A stretch of DNA of 64,000 nucleotides from CADCWN01 sp046328475 (GCA_046328475.1 JAXLWN010000025.1:23567-87566); one strand, 5' to 3'. Positions 1 through 9,868 are shown, counted from the stretch's first letter. Notes: generated by a model not told the origin, from the letters alone. Translations and numbers: made by a program.

Positions 1-437
1 GAGCCCATCACCAGATCGGCCTCGTCGCGCTCCAGCGGCGCGATCAGCCGGTCCATCACCTCGGGCGCGTACTGCCCATCGCCGTGCAGCAGCACCACGA
101 TGTCGAAGCCGTGCTCCAGCGCGTAGAGATAGCCGCGCTGCTGGTTGCCGCCGTACATCAGGTTGACCGGGTTGCGGAAGACGCGCAGCTTCGCGCTCGC
201 CGGGTGATCCCCGGCCTGGTAGCGCTGGCCGACCTGGTAGGTGCTGTCGCGGCTGGCGTCGTCGAACACGACGATCTCCTCGACCTTTGCCAGCACCTCC
301 GGAGGGATCCGGTCGAGCACCTGCGCCAGCGTGCTCTCCGCATCGTAGGCCACGACCAGGATCATGATCCGGGCCAGGCCCCGCGCCCTCTCGACCGCAA
401 CGTCCGTGTCGCTCACCGTCATCGTGCCCCGGGTCAT
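1..437 (-). CDS. Glycosyltransferase family 2, N-terminal part (cut by window edge)
   Basis: Reading the minus strand from the ATG at 437 gives an open frame to the window edge (about 145 residues, C-terminus missing). The start of a GT-A fold is visible: a beta strand IMILVVAYDAEST, then IPPEVLAKVEEIVVFDDASRD with the nucleotide-binding acidic motif, and VVLLHGDGQYAPEVM, the metal-binding region typical of dolichol-phosphate-mannose-synthase-like enzymes. The family transfers an activated sugar to a polyprenyl-phosphate or another lipid acceptor on the inner face of the membrane; the actual substrate cannot be read here. It starts 28 bp after the stop of the membrane protein upstream and is probably co-transcribed with it. 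Confidence 0.85.
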   Translation of the reverse strand, partial: MTRGTMTVSDTDVAVERARGLARIMILVVAYDAESTLAQVLDRIPPEVLAKVEEIVVFDDASRDSTYQVGQRYQAGDHPASAKLRVFRNPVNLMYGGNQQRGYLYALEHGFDIVVLLHGDGQYAPEVMDRLIAPLERDEADLVMG

Positions 438-465
438 CGCCTCACCGCCTCGTCAGCCTGACCGC

Positions 466-1773
466 CTAGTACGTCAACATCCAGAGTCGCGAACCGATGA
501 TGTAGAACGCGCAACTGAGCACCGTCAGCCCGATCAGCAGCGACACCGGCCAGCGCCGCATGCCGATGGCAGCCAGCACCAGGATCGGGACCATGAGATC
601 GAGGAGATAGCGCGGGCCGTAGGTCACCCAACCGGTGCCCATCAACAGCCCGATGGGGATATACACGATCGCGGCGCTAATTGCCAATGCCCAGACCAAA
701 CGGCTGCGCGGATGGCGCAGAATCGCCCAGGGCGCGGCCAGCAGCGTCGGCGACATCCAGAAGAGGCTGCCACCCAGCCATTCCTGATCTTCGAGTTTGG
801 TGAAGACCGGGAAGGTCCAGAACTGCTGCTTGAGGTTGGTCGGCAGGTAGTGCAAATTGAAGACCCCGTAGCGCTTAAAGTCTTCCTCGAAGAAGGGGGC
901 GACGTTGTGCCACTTCAGCCCGGTCTCGGTGGGGCTGCCGAAGCGGGCCTGGTTGTACCAGGCGAGCAGGCCGATCGCCACGACGACCGGGGCGAGACCC
1001 CAGGCGACCCGCACCGCGCGCTCCCGCGCGGGCTGGTCCCAGTCGCGTTGCAGCATGAAATAGGCCAACCAGATCCCGTTGAAGAGCAGCGCGTTGCGCG
1101 TTGTCAGCGCGCAGCCGAGCGCCAGTCCGGTCAGGAAGTAGCCCCAGCGGCCGGGGAGGGTCAGGGCGGCGATCGTCGCCAGCAGCACGCAGCCCCAGCC
1201 GATCAGTTGCGCGGTGAACCAGGCCTTGCCGACCGGCGAGAGGATCAGCACCACCGAACCGAAGGCGACCGTGATCACCAGCAGCGCGCGGCGCTCGACC
1301 GAGAGCGGCGCGATCCCCACCTCATTCAGCACCGCCAGCAACTTCGCGGTCAGCCCCACGGTGATCGCCCCGAAAATTGCGGTGTAGGTGATATCGGTGA
1401 CACCGACGCCGAAGAGTTTGACCACCGGCATCAGCACGACCGAGGGGAAGGGGGGCCAATACATGTAGTAGTTGTCTTTGTAGGCGATCAGATCGAGGAG
1501 TTCGGGCGGCAGCACGCGCAGGTGGAGCTGGCCGTGCAGGAAGGCGTCGGCCAGGTTATTGAAGTAGGCGTAGTTGGTCTGCTTAAAGCCCTCGATGTTG
1601 AGGCTCGCCCGGATGAGATAGACCACCAGCGCGATCAGCCCGGCTGTGAGCGGCTGTGCGAGTGGTGAAAGAACGGCGTGCAGGCCCGCGCGCCACCAGC
1701 GCGCCACCTCGCCCAGCCAACGTGATTCTTCCGCACGGCGTACACTCTCGACCGTGCGCTCTGCAACCGCCAC
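466..1773 (-). CDS. Multipass membrane protein, possible polyprenyl-linked glycosyltransferase (GT-C type)
   Basis: About 435 residues with roughly ten hydrophobic segments. After a first membrane helix (LTAGLIALVVYLIRASL) comes a large loop with PPFPSVVLMP and a Trp/Tyr-rich stretch (YNQARFGSPTETG), features common in ArnT/PMT-like GT-C enzymes, which use lipid-linked sugars outside the cytoplasmic membrane. I chose the GTG at 1773 because GGAGGGAGC sits directly before it and the homology-like part begins there; a longer open frame reaches 2010 but its extra N-terminus runs into a dispersed repeat. The downstream glycosyltransferase fits a shared role in lipid-linked glycan assembly. The GT-C assignment is inference from topology; I do not see a decisive catalytic motif. 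Confidence 0.7.
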   Translation of the reverse strand: MAVAERTVESVRRAEESRWLGEVARWWRAGLHAVLSPLAQPLTAGLIALVVYLIRASLNIEGFKQTNYAYFNNLADAFLHGQLHLRVLPPELLDLIAYKDNYYMYWPPFPSVVLMPVVKLFGVGVTDITYTAIFGAITVGLTAKLLAVLNEVGIAPLSVERRALLVITVAFGSVVLILSPVGKAWFTAQLIGWGCVLLATIAALTLPGRWGYFLTGLALGCALTTRNALLFNGIWLAYFMLQRDWDQPARERAVRVAWGLAPVVVAIGLLAWYNQARFGSPTETGLKWHNVAPFFEEDFKRYGVFNLHYLPTNLKQQFWTFPVFTKLEDQEWLGGSLFWMSPTLLAAPWAILRHPRSRLVWALAISAAIVYIPIGLLMGTGWVTYGPRYLLDLMVPILVLAAIGMRRWPVSLLIGLTVLSCAFYIIGSRLWMLTY

Positions 1774-1986
1774 GCTCCCTCCGCGCGATGCCAAACCTGA
1801 CGCCCTGATTAACGCCGCCCGAACAACGAAGGTTCCCGGGCCAGGGCACGATGGAAGCGCGGGAACGACGTGAGCACGGGTTCCGTGATGCACGCCGAGG
1901 CTCGCGCTCTGCGTAAGGTACCAGATTTCGCACAAGTTGAGGGGGATTGGCGAATTATGTGTACGCGACGCATGGCGCTTACGTGG

Positions 1987-2180
1987 GGGAAAGTAGGTTT
2001 GTTTTTGCATTTTGACTTTCTTTTCCTTCTCCTGGTGGGGTGATGCGGGTGGCTGGGGCGAGCGGGGAGGATCCTAAGTCCCCCCAATGCTGGGGGGACT
2101 TAACGGGGTAGTGCTTGCGTGGCGGTGTGGCTGGGGCGGGGTTGGCGCCCCTACTGGGCCCCCATACATGGGGGACTTTA
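1987..2180. repeat. Dispersed repeat copy 1, with Pu/Py hairpins
   Basis: The first 27 bp (1987-2013) are identical to 37312-37338. Similarity continues with gaps to a palindrome at 2075-2103, which has 12-bp arms (TAAGTCCCCCCA / TGGGGGGACTTA) and loop ATGC. A second, shorter hairpin with the same flank (GGGGGACTTTAACGGG) follows at 2159-2186. No transposase or coding function is visible. The remaining sequence of 1774-2536 shows no gene. Confidence 0.75.
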
Positions 2181-2430
2181 ACGGGTGGCAGACAAAGATT
2201 TCGATGGTCATGGTGCCTCTCTGTGTGGGTGAATCGGGTTGCGGCGCGGAATGGGGTCTTCGCGAGGTGCCCGTATTCTTACGGACCCGTCGTGGGGCAA
2301 ATCGTGCCACATTGGAGGGTGATGATGCAATGTTGGCCGGGAAGATCAGGAATGGGGAATTTCGGCGTGGGGGAGGGAGAAGAGGTGAGGGGGTGGCGTG
2401 GTAAATCTTCATCCTTCATCATCCTTTACA

Positions 2431-2480
2431 TTTCACTTAATCGATTCTTCATTCACAGGTGTTAAACTTGCACTTAACAG
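2431..2480 (+). promoter_or_regulatory. AT-rich direct-repeat region upstream of the response regulator
   Basis: Just before the response-regulator gene the sequence turns AT-rich and has loosely repeated elements (TTCACTTAA, TTCATTCACAGG, TTGCACTTAACAGG) spaced by roughly 20 bp, the helical-turn arrangement used by OmpR/PhoB-type dimers. This could be an autoregulatory site. It is a pattern match only. Confidence 0.3.
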
Positions 2481-2536
2481 GCCGGTGGCAGATCGCGCGC
2501 CGGGCGGCGAGCGACCATCCGGCGGGGGGCAGGGGC

Positions 2537-3250
2537 ATGGTGAGCACACAGCCAGGCGACGGGGTGATCGCCACGGGGGAGCGGCAGATCCGCGCCCTGG
2601 TGGTGGACGACGAGGAGACGATCCTCGAATTCCTCGGCATGGGGCTGGGCTATGAGGGCTTCACCGTCGAGACGGCGATGGATGGGCCGAGCGCCCTGGC
2701 GGTGGCCGACCGCTTCCGCCCCGATGTGGTCGTACTCGACGTGATGCTCCCCGGCCTCGACGGCATCGAGGTCTGCCGCCGCCTGCGGGCGCGCGGCGAC
2801 GTGGCGATCATCATGCTCACCGCCAAGGGAGAGGTGGAGGAGCGGATCACCGGCCTCGATGCGGGCGCGGACGACTATCTGCCGAAGCCGTTCCGGTTTC
2901 AGGAGTTGCTGGCGCGCATCCGCGCGGTGCTGCGCCGCCGCGACATCGTGCTGCACCGCGTGCTGAAGGCGGGGGATGTGACGCTCGACCGGGGCACGCG
3001 CGAGGTGCTGCGCGCCGGGCGGCCGGTGGACCTGACCCCGCGCGAGTTCGACCTGCTGGACCTGCTGCTGGCCCACCCCGGCCAGGTCTTCCCGCGCGAG
3101 ACGATCCTCAACCGCCTGTGGGGCTACACCTTCGTCGGCGACTCGAACGTGATCGACGTCCACATCAGCACCCTGCGCGAGAAGCTCGGCGACAAGCCGC
3201 CGAAGCTGATCCAGGCGGTGCGGGGTGTCGGCTACGTGCTGAGGGCTTGA
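2537..3250 (+). CDS. OmpR/PhoB-family response regulator
   Basis: 237 residues. The receiver domain occupies about residues 20-135, with the acidic pair in ALVVDDEE, the phospho-acceptor Asp near residue 68 in VVVLDVMLPG and the conserved Lys near 117 in YLPKPFRF. The C-terminal winged helix (about 145-237) has the family signatures LTPREFDLLDLL, VDVHIS-type VIDVHISTLREKLG and the ending VRGVGYVL. The ATG at 2537 is preceded by a G-rich Shine-Dalgarno-like stretch; an in-frame ATG at 2459 would add 26 residues without homology. The kinase gene starts 3 bp after the stop, so the two form a classical two-component operon. The signal is unknown. Confidence 0.95.
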   Translation: MVSTQPGDGVIATGERQIRALVVDDEETILEFLGMGLGYEGFTVETAMDGPSALAVADRFRPDVVVLDVMLPGLDGIEVCRRLRARGDVAIIMLTAKGEVEERITGLDAGADDYLPKPFRFQELLARIRAVLRRRDIVLHRVLKAGDVTLDRGTREVLRAGRPVDLTPREFDLLDLLLAHPGQVFPRETILNRLWGYTFVGDSNVIDVHISTLREKLGDKPPKLIQAVRGVGYVLRA

Positions 3251-3253
3251 GCG

Positions 3254-4819
3254 ATGGGCCGCCTGCTGCGCCGCCTGACCCGCGACACGCCCCTGAGCCT
3301 GCGCCTGACCGCGCTCTACGTGGCGATCCTGCCCGTGGTGCTCGCCACGCTCGGCTTCGCGCTCTATGCCCAGGTCGAGGCGTTCATGCTGCGCGATGCC
3401 GCCGCCCGCCTGGAACGCGCGGCGGCGTCGGCGATCGTGCGCGCCTCTGGCCCGCGACATGGTCCCGACGATGGGACGGATGCCGCGCGCAATCTGCTGG
3501 CGGAGTTGGCGTCCCGCGACGTGGCGGCGCGCATTCTCGCCGCCGACGGCAGCGTGCTGGCGAGCGGGGCGACTTTCTACGACCAGCCGGTGACGCCGGA
3601 GGTGCCCGCAGGCGCTCTGGGGCAGGCGGTGGCGGGGCAGCTCGTCTCGACCACGCTGCGCGACGGTGGCGCGCATCAGCTGGTGGTGCTGGTGCCGATG
3701 AAATCGGGCGATAGCACGGTCGGCATCCTGCAACTGACGACCTCGCTGGCGGCGGCGGACTCGCTGCTGGAGCGGCTGCGCTCGATCATCCTGCTCGGCT
3801 CGCTCGGCGCGATCGCGCTCGGGACGATCCTCGGCGTGTCGGTCACGCGCACCGCGCTGCGCCCGCTGGCGCGGATGACGGCCACCAGCGAGCGGATCGC
3901 GGCGGGCGACCTGAGCCAGCGCACCGATCTGCCCGGCGGGCGGGACGAGATCGGGCGACTCTCCTCAGCCTTCGACCACATGGTGGATCGGCTGGAGGGG
4001 GCCCTGCGCGCCCAGCGCCAGTTCGTCGCCGACGCCTCGCACGAGTTGCGCACGCCGCTGACCGCGCTCGGTGGCCTGGTCGAGATGCTGCTGCTCGGGG
4101 CCGACCGGGGCGACACCGCCACCACCCAGCGCGCATTGCGCTCGGCGCACCGCGAGGTGGAGCGCCTCTCGCGCCTCGTCGGCGACCTACTGACCCTCTC
4201 GCGCCTCGACGCGCGCCGTGAGGTGGAGCGCCGCCCGCTCGAACTCGGCGCGCTCGTGGTGGAGGTCGGGGAGCAGACCCGCTTCCTCGCGGGCGACCGC
4301 ACCGTCTCCTGGCAGACCGAGAGCCCGATCATGTTGGAGGGGGACCGGGATCGGCTGAAGCAGGTGCTGCTCAATCTCACCGGCAACGCCGTGGCCTTCA
4401 CGGCCGACACCGGCACGATCGACCTGCGGGCGACGCGCCAGGGCGACAAGGCGCGGATCGAGGTGGCCGACGACGGCGCGGGGATCGACCCCGCCGACCT
4501 GCCGCGCCTGTTCGAGCGGTTCTATCGCGGCGACAAGTCGCGGGTGCGGCGCGCGGATGGCGGCGGCAATGGGCTGGGGCTGGCGATTGCCCGCGCGATC
4601 GTCGAGGCCCACGGCGGCACGATCGCCGCGCGCAGCACGCTCGGCCAGGGAACGACGTTCACCATCGAGTTGCCGCTCCAGAAGCCCGGCGCGGCGGCGG
4701 CGCAGGGGACGGACCACGCCGTCAACGGTCAGATAGCGGGTGCCTTCGCGGGCGAGCAGTTCTCCCCGAGTAGGGGAGCGGGCGACAAGGTGGCCGGGGA
4801 CCCGACAGCCAGCCTCTAG
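3254..4819 (+). CDS. Sensor histidine kinase with HAMP domain
   Basis: 521 residues. A membrane segment lies at about 17-40, an extracytoplasmic sensor region at 41-170, a second membrane segment near 173-197, and then HAMP. The H-box FVADASHELRTPLTAL has its phosphorylated His near residue 263. Next come N-box DRLKQVLLNLTGNA, G1 box VADDGAGIDPADLP, F box LFERFYRG and G2 box GNGLGLAIARAIVEAHGG. The order is that of EnvZ/BaeS-type class I kinases, which phosphorylate the Asp of the cognate regulator, here the gene directly upstream. A tail of about 45 residues after the ATPase domain is Ala/Gly-rich and looks disordered. No recognisable ligand-binding fold in the sensor region reveals the stimulus. 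Confidence 0.95.
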   Translation: MGRLLRRLTRDTPLSLRLTALYVAILPVVLATLGFALYAQVEAFMLRDAAARLERAAASAIVRASGPRHGPDDGTDAARNLLAELASRDVAARILAADGSVLASGATFYDQPVTPEVPAGALGQAVAGQLVSTTLRDGGAHQLVVLVPMKSGDSTVGILQLTTSLAAADSLLERLRSIILLGSLGAIALGTILGVSVTRTALRPLARMTATSERIAAGDLSQRTDLPGGRDEIGRLSSAFDHMVDRLEGALRAQRQFVADASHELRTPLTALGGLVEMLLLGADRGDTATTQRALRSAHREVERLSRLVGDLLTLSRLDARREVERRPLELGALVVEVGEQTRFLAGDRTVSWQTESPIMLEGDRDRLKQVLLNLTGNAVAFTADTGTIDLRATRQGDKARIEVADDGAGIDPADLPRLFERFYRGDKSRVRRADGGGNGLGLAIARAIVEAHGGTIAARSTLGQGTTFTIELPLQKPGAAAAQGTDHAVNGQIAGAFAGEQFSPSRGAGDKVAGDPTASL

Positions 4820-4879
4820 CGCGGCGGTTTGCTGCGCCGCTGCTGGCCTGTCGCATTCCATGCCTCGAACGTGGAGGGC

Positions 4880-4910
4880 GACGTGCCCCGATATGGGGCA
4901 CGTCTTCCTT
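4880..4910 (+). terminator. Rho-independent terminator after the two-component operon
   Basis: A perfect 10-bp stem (GACGTGCCCC / GGGGCACGTC) closes on a 5-nt loop (GATAT) and is followed by TTCCTT. It lies 60 bp after the kinase stop. The rest of 4820-5140 shows no gene. Confidence 0.75.
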
Positions 4911-5140
4911 GCGCTGCGTCATCCTTGTTTCTGCGTCGCGACGCCGCTCGCGATGGGTGTAGAGAGCGAAGTACTAACACCGATGCTCCACTTTCGCGTC
5001 CGCACAGACCTTTCGTGATTCTTCATTTTTCTCGTCCGAAGTCCTCACGCGCCTGACCTAGACTGCGATCGATGAGTCCGGTAGACGGGCGGACGACGCT
5101 GGTGGCTCGATGAAGCGCCAGACAGGCAAGGAGATTCCCC

Positions 5141-6475
5141 ATGTTTCAGCAGCGTGCGGACGCGGCCCACGAAGGGCGCGATCGTCGAATCCGCCGCACC
5201 AACCGGGCGTGATGCAGCGGCGGGTCTTTCGAAGCGGGCGGTCGCGCTCGCCAGCGTACCGATTGGCGCGGCGTTGCTGGCGGCGTGCGGCGGGTCGGCC
5301 GCCACGGCCACGGCCACGGCGGCACGCAGCGCGGCTGCGTCCGCTGCCGCGAGCGCCGCGCCGTCTACGGCAGCGGCAGCGACCACGGCACCCACCGCGA
5401 CCACGGGCAGCACAGCGACCAGCGTCGCGACCGCGACGACCGGGGCGGCGAGTGCGGCGGCGACACCGTTCGCCAGTGCTTCGGCAAGCGCGGTGGCGTC
5501 TGCCGCGACGCCGTCCACGTCGGCGGCGACCGCGACGACCACCGCCTCGGGTTCGGCGCAGGAGGCGACCGCGAAGGTGGTTGCGGCGGCGAATGCGTTC
5601 CTGGCGACGCTGGAGAGCGGCCAGAAGGCGAGCGTGCAGTTCGACTGGACGATACGGCGCAGAAGCAGCGCTGGTCGAACCTGCCGCAGGGGCTGTACCA
5701 GCGCGCGGGGCTGATGTGGGGCAACCTGAGCGACGCGAGCGCACCGCCTGGCTGGCGGTGATGCAGGCGACGCTGAGCACCGAGGGCTATAACCGCGTGA
5801 TCGCCGAATGGACCGCCGACGACCAGCTGGGGGGCGGCGGGAGCTACGGCAGGCAGTACTACTGGGTCGCGCTGATCGGCGCGCCGTCGGCGACGAGCGC
5901 GTGGCAGTGGCAATGGGGTGGGCACCACGTCACGGTCAACGCGACGATCAGGGGGCCAATACCTCGCTGACGCCGAGCTTCATCGGCGTGCAACCGGCGT
6001 CGTACACCGCGAATGGGCCGACGATCCGCCCGCTGGGCGACATCGAGGATGAGGCGTTCGCGCTGGTCGGCGCGCTGGATGCGACGCAGCAGAAGGCGGC
6101 GCTGGGCAACACCCTACATGGACCTGGTGCTCGGCCCGGGCAGGATGGGAAGACGATCAGGCGGAGGGGCTGCCGGGCTCGCAGATGAACGCGACCCAGC
6201 AGGCGGCCTTCCTCAAGCTGATCAACCACTATGCCGGGCTGGGCAACGACGCCTATGCGGCGAGTCGGCTGGCCGAGATCCAGGCGAATCTCGCGCAGAC
6301 CTACCTGGCGTGGTATGGCCCGACGACCAAGGGGAGCGCGGCCTACTTCCGGGTGACGGGTCCGACGATCGTGATCGAGTATTCGCCGCAGTCGATGGGG
6401 GGGAATGCCGCCAACCACATCCACGGCATCTACCGCGATCCGACGAACGATTATGGGGCGAAGTTCGCGAAATGA
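5141..6475 (+). pseudogene. DUF3500 lipoprotein, interrupted by six or more frameshifts
   Basis: Piecing the three forward frames together gives a DUF3500-type protein. It has a lipoprotein signal (SVPIGAALLAAC), a long Ala/Thr linker, then WSNLPQGLYQRAGLMWG, YYWVALIGAPSATSAWQWQW with GGHHVTVNATI, PLGDIEDEAFALVGALDATQ, and a C-terminus with TYLAWYGPTTKG, IEYSPQ and NHIHGIYRDPTNDYG. Frame changes are needed near 5210, 5650, 5735, 5955, 6115, 6125 and 6150. AAGGAGATTCCCC precedes the ATG at 5141, though a GTG at 5154 is already in the frame of the lipoprotein signal. DUF3500 proteins often sit beside HupE/NicO-like metal transporters, and here the last codon overlaps the transporter start (ATGA). 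Function is unknown; an exported partner in metal handling is inference. Confidence 0.8.
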
Positions 6476-7923
6476 AGACGCTGTGTAGCATCGGGTGCCG
6501 CATCCGGCGGCGCTTGATCCTCTCGCTGGGCTTGCTGGGGCTGCTGCTGGCGCTGTTGGTGCCGGTGCAGGCGGCGCTGGCGCACCCGCTCGACATCTAC
6601 CTGCAAGCGACGTACATCACGGTGTCGCCCGCGCAGGTCGTGGTCGAGCTGGACCTGACGCCGGGGGTGCTGGTCGCGCCGCAGGCCCTGGCCCTGCTCG
6701 ATGCCGACGGCGACCAGCAGATCGCGGACGCCGAGGGGCGCGCGTATGCCGAGACCATCGTGCGGAATGTCGCGATCCAGGTCGATGGGCAGCCGCTCGC
6801 ACTGGCGATCACGAAGATCGACATGCCCGAGTACCTGGTGATCCAGGCCGGTTACGGTACGATCCGCGTCTTCACGTCGGCCGCGCTGGCGGCGGGGCTA
6901 GCGGGCACGCACGCCATCGCCTACAGCAACAACAACGCGCCCGCCGGGGTCGCCTATCAGGTGAATACGTTTGTGGAGAACGGGGCGGCGATCACGCTGG
7001 GCAAGCAGAACCGCAGCGACACGCAGCAGAGCATCGCGGTGGACTACACCATCGGCGACGCGGCGGCGGCATCGGCCGCGCCGTCGGCCACGGCGAGCGT
7101 GACGACGACCGGGGCGACGGGGCAGGCGGGGCGCTTGCTGGCCTACCTCGACGCGCCGACCTTCTCGGCCGGGACGCTGCTGGTGGCGGTGGCGCTGGCG
7201 GTGCTGCTGGGTGGGCTGCACGCGCTGACGCCGGGGCATGGCAAGACGCTGGTCGCCGCGTATCTGGTCGGCAGCCGGGGGACGGTGCGCCACGCCGCGC
7301 TGCTCGGGGCGGTCGTGACGTTCACCCACACCGCGTCGGTGATCGTGATCGGGCTGCTGGCGTTGTTCGCGAGCCAGTTTGTGGTGCCGGGCGTGCTGGT
7401 GCCGCTGTTGCAGGTGGTTTCGGGCGTGCTGGTGGTCTGGCTGGGGGCGCGGCTGGTCTGGCAGCGGTGGCGCGCGTTCCGCAGCCGCCGGGTGGCGACG
7501 CACGACCACGACCATGCGCATGACCACGAGCATCCGACCGATCAGCCGTTCGTCCACGACCACGGCGACGGGCGCGTCCACTCGCACCTGCCCCCGGCCG
7601 AGGGATTCAAGGTGGGGAGCGTGGCGGCGATGGGGGTCTCGGGCGGGCTGGTGCCCTGCCCGGAGGCGCTGGGGGTGATGATCGTGGCGATCGGGCTCAA
7701 CCGCGCGCTGCTCGGGCTGGGGCTGATCGTGGCGTTCAGCTTCGGGCTGGCGGCGGTGCTGATCGGGCTGGGAATCCTGCTGGTGCGGGCGGGGGCGCTG
7801 GCCGCGCGCTGGGGGGGGCGGGGGGGCCGCTGGAGCAGTGTGCTGCCGCTCGCGAGCGCGGTGATCGTGACGGTGCTGGGGATCGGGATCGTGCTGAGCG
7901 GGCTGACGACGTATCTGGGGTAG
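6472..7923 (+). CDS. NicO/RcnA-type nickel-cobalt transporter with EF-hand-like exported domain
   Basis: 483 residues. A signal peptide (residues about 14-37) leads to an extracytoplasmic domain containing DADGDQQIADAE, which fits a canonical 12-residue EF-hand calcium loop. The membrane part starts near residue 235: LLGGLHALTPGHGKTLVAAYLVG carries the HxxxxGHGK motif of NicO exporters, followed by FTHTASV and a cytoplasmic His-rich loop (HDHDHAHDHEH, then HDHGDGRVHSH) suited to Ni(II)/Co(II) binding. GVSGGLVPCPEAL is the second conserved motif. The family moves divalent nickel or cobalt, usually outward. The ATG overlaps the DUF3500 stop, indicating translational coupling. Confidence 0.88.
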   Translation: MKTLCSIGCRIRRRLILSLGLLGLLLALLVPVQAALAHPLDIYLQATYITVSPAQVVVELDLTPGVLVAPQALALLDADGDQQIADAEGRAYAETIVRNVAIQVDGQPLALAITKIDMPEYLVIQAGYGTIRVFTSAALAAGLAGTHAIAYSNNNAPAGVAYQVNTFVENGAAITLGKQNRSDTQQSIAVDYTIGDAAAASAAPSATASVTTTGATGQAGRLLAYLDAPTFSAGTLLVAVALAVLLGGLHALTPGHGKTLVAAYLVGSRGTVRHAALLGAVVTFTHTASVIVIGLLALFASQFVVPGVLVPLLQVVSGVLVVWLGARLVWQRWRAFRSRRVATHDHDHAHDHEHPTDQPFVHDHGDGRVHSHLPPAEGFKVGSVAAMGVSGGLVPCPEALGVMIVAIGLNRALLGLGLIVAFSFGLAAVLIGLGILLVRAGALAARWGGRGGRWSSVLPLASAVIVTVLGIGIVLSGLTTYLG

Positions 7924-7972
7924 TGGCCCGTCGAACAGGCGCGGCGCTGCCTGGCCTCCGACAGTTCCCGGA

Positions 7973-9868
7973 TCAGGGAAAGCTCTTCTCCCAACCGGGG
8001 TATTTGGTGCCGAGAATGCGCCGCCCGAACTGGCCGAGGAGGAGATCGTAGGGCGGGGTGTTCTCGGGGTGATGCTCGAAGCGCGCCCGCTCGAAATACT
8101 GCACCTGGTAGGTCTTGCCGTCCTCCAGCACCTCGCTCAGCTCTTCGCTGAGCGGCAAGCCGAACTGCGCCAGGCCACCATTGGCCAGATAGTAGTCGTA
8201 GTAGGTCGCCCGCGTCACGTTGTGGCCGGTCTCCGGGGAGTAGTAGGCCGCTCCGGGCAGTTGCGGCACGCCTGGGTCGGCGGGGTGCAGCGCCCGCCCG
8301 AACTGGCCGAGGAGGATGTCGTAGGGCGGGGCATTCTCCGGGTGCAGCTCCATCCGCAGGCGCTCGAAGTACTGGACGCGATACGTTTTGCCATCCTCCA
8401 GGCGCTCCTCGAACTCGTTGGTCAGCGGGAAGCCGTTGATCGCGAGCCCGCCGTGGGCATCCCAGTAGTCGCGGAATCTGCCGGTGAGGCAGCGACCCGG
8501 GACCTCGGGGAAGGTCCGCGCCCCGGCGGGGCAGGCGCTCTGGGTGGGCAACGATGCCCCCGGTGCCGCGCCCGTGAAATCGAAGGCGTTGCGGAGGTCA
8601 TTGGCTGCAGCGTCGCGCGTTCCCAGCGCGGTCAGGCCCCAGCGCGTCTCGATCGTCTTCAGGATCGAGGTCGTGTCGTAGCGCGTGTGATCGACGTACC
8701 CCCTCCTGGCGAAGGGCGAGATCACGATCAGCGGCACTCGCGTGCCCGGCCCCCAACGGTCGCCGGCGGGCGGGGCGACATGGTCCCAGCGCCCGCCGTT
8801 CTCGTCGTAGGTGATGATGATCGCTGTGTCGGCCCAATAGGGGCTGCTGCGCACCGCGCTGACCAGATCGGCCGTGTGCTGTTGCCCGCGAACGAGCGTG
8901 GCGTAGCCGGGGTGTTCGTTGTCCACGCCGAGCGCCTTGACGAATGAGACAGCAGGCAGACTGTTGCCGGTGAGCGCAGCCAGGAAGTCTTGCTCATCCC
9001 GCAGATGCGTCGCCTTGGCTACGGTGCCATCGGCATAGTTGGCAAAATAGGCGAAGGGTTGGTGATGGTACTGGAAGAGAGGGTCGGCGCTACCGGCCAG
9101 TGCATCATTCCAGCCGCCGGAGTACCAGGCCCAGGAGATCCCCCGCGCACTCAACAGGTCGCCGATCGTCGGTGCTGTCTGATTCGGCACCAGGCGATCC
9201 GGGGCGTAACCGTCGGGGTGCGGCGTATTGACGGTGAACGAGGTATTGACGACATAGCCATCCGCCGTCAGCGCATCACCGACGAGATCGCCGGGCGCAT
9301 TCGGCCACCTGGGCGTGCAGGAGCAGATTAACCACTGGTGGTTCAGGAAGGAGCCGCCGAACGCGGCGTGGAAGAAGTTGTCGCCGAGGGTAAATTCCCG
9401 CGCCAACTGGCCCTCGGGCAGGGTGGTGGCGTCGTAGTAGCTCAGCACCAGCCCGTTATCGGCATAGGCGACGAATTTGTTCATCGCCCCGCCGTTGATC
9501 TGTGCCTGCTGGCCGAAGAAGTTGTGCGGCAGATCCTCCGTCGTCTGGTCGGGAGGGATATACTGCGCGAGGTCGAAGGGGCGAACCGGCAGATTCTGCG
9601 GCAGGCGCGCATCGGAGACGGGGAGGAGCCGATAGGGGGTGCCGTTGTTCTGGAGTTGCGTGATCGCATTGTCGGCATTGGCGTGGCCGTTCGCCCCGGG
9701 GAACTGGCCATAGAGCCCATCGAAGCTCCAGTTTTCCTCGAAGATCACGATGATGTGATTGAGCCTGTCGAACGGGTTGGCAGTCGTGATCGAGGGAAAC
9801 AGTGTCGCGGGCAGCCAGGGAGCAAGCGCCAGCATCAGGCTGATCCAGCAACGCAGCTTGGCGCGCAT
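7973..9868 (-). CDS. Secreted phospholipase C/acid-phosphatase-like phosphoesterase with two C-terminal repeats
   Basis: 631 residues, with AGGAGGAG before the ATG. A signal peptide precedes LNHIIVIFEENWSFDGLYG, the hallmark of the PF04185 phosphoesterase family (non-haemolytic phospholipase C, AcpA-type acid phosphatases). It continues with SYYDATTLPE, FGGSFLNHQWLI, SYPKP-like spacing, TYDENGGRWDHVAPP and GTRVPLIVISPFA. The catalytic domain ends near residue 440. Two copies of a 65-residue repeat follow (about 475-540 and 555-625), each with YW/YY..GGL, G.PL..E, DGKTYxVQYFER, a charged HPE motif and PPYD.LLGQFG. The same repeat ends the amidase at 38997. It probably acts outside the cell on phospholipid or phosphoester substrates; the repeat may bind the cell surface, which is inference. 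Confidence 0.88.
   Translation of the reverse strand: MRAKLRCWISLMLALAPWLPATLFPSITTANPFDRLNHIIVIFEENWSFDGLYGQFPGANGHANADNAITQLQNNGTPYRLLPVSDARLPQNLPVRPFDLAQYIPPDQTTEDLPHNFFGQQAQINGGAMNKFVAYADNGLVLSYYDATTLPEGQLAREFTLGDNFFHAAFGGSFLNHQWLICSCTPRWPNAPGDLVGDALTADGYVVNTSFTVNTPHPDGYAPDRLVPNQTAPTIGDLLSARGISWAWYSGGWNDALAGSADPLFQYHHQPFAYFANYADGTVAKATHLRDEQDFLAALTGNSLPAVSFVKALGVDNEHPGYATLVRGQQHTADLVSAVRSSPYWADTAIIITYDENGGRWDHVAPPAGDRWGPGTRVPLIVISPFARRGYVDHTRYDTTSILKTIETRWGLTALGTRDAAANDLRNAFDFTGAAPGASLPTQSACPAGARTFPEVPGRCLTGRFRDYWDAHGGLAINGFPLTNEFEERLEDGKTYRVQYFERLRMELHPENAPPYDILLGQFGRALHPADPGVPQLPGAAYYSPETGHNVTRATYYDYYLANGGLAQFGLPLSEELSEVLEDGKTYQVQYFERARFEHHPENTPPYDLLLGQFGRRILGTKYPGWEKSFP

Noticed and set aside
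364..1668. Long plus-strand frame opposite the membrane protein
   Set aside because: His/Gln/Arg/Asp-rich translation without any fold pattern; it is the complement of the convincing minus-strand membrane protein, typical of high-GC shadow frames.
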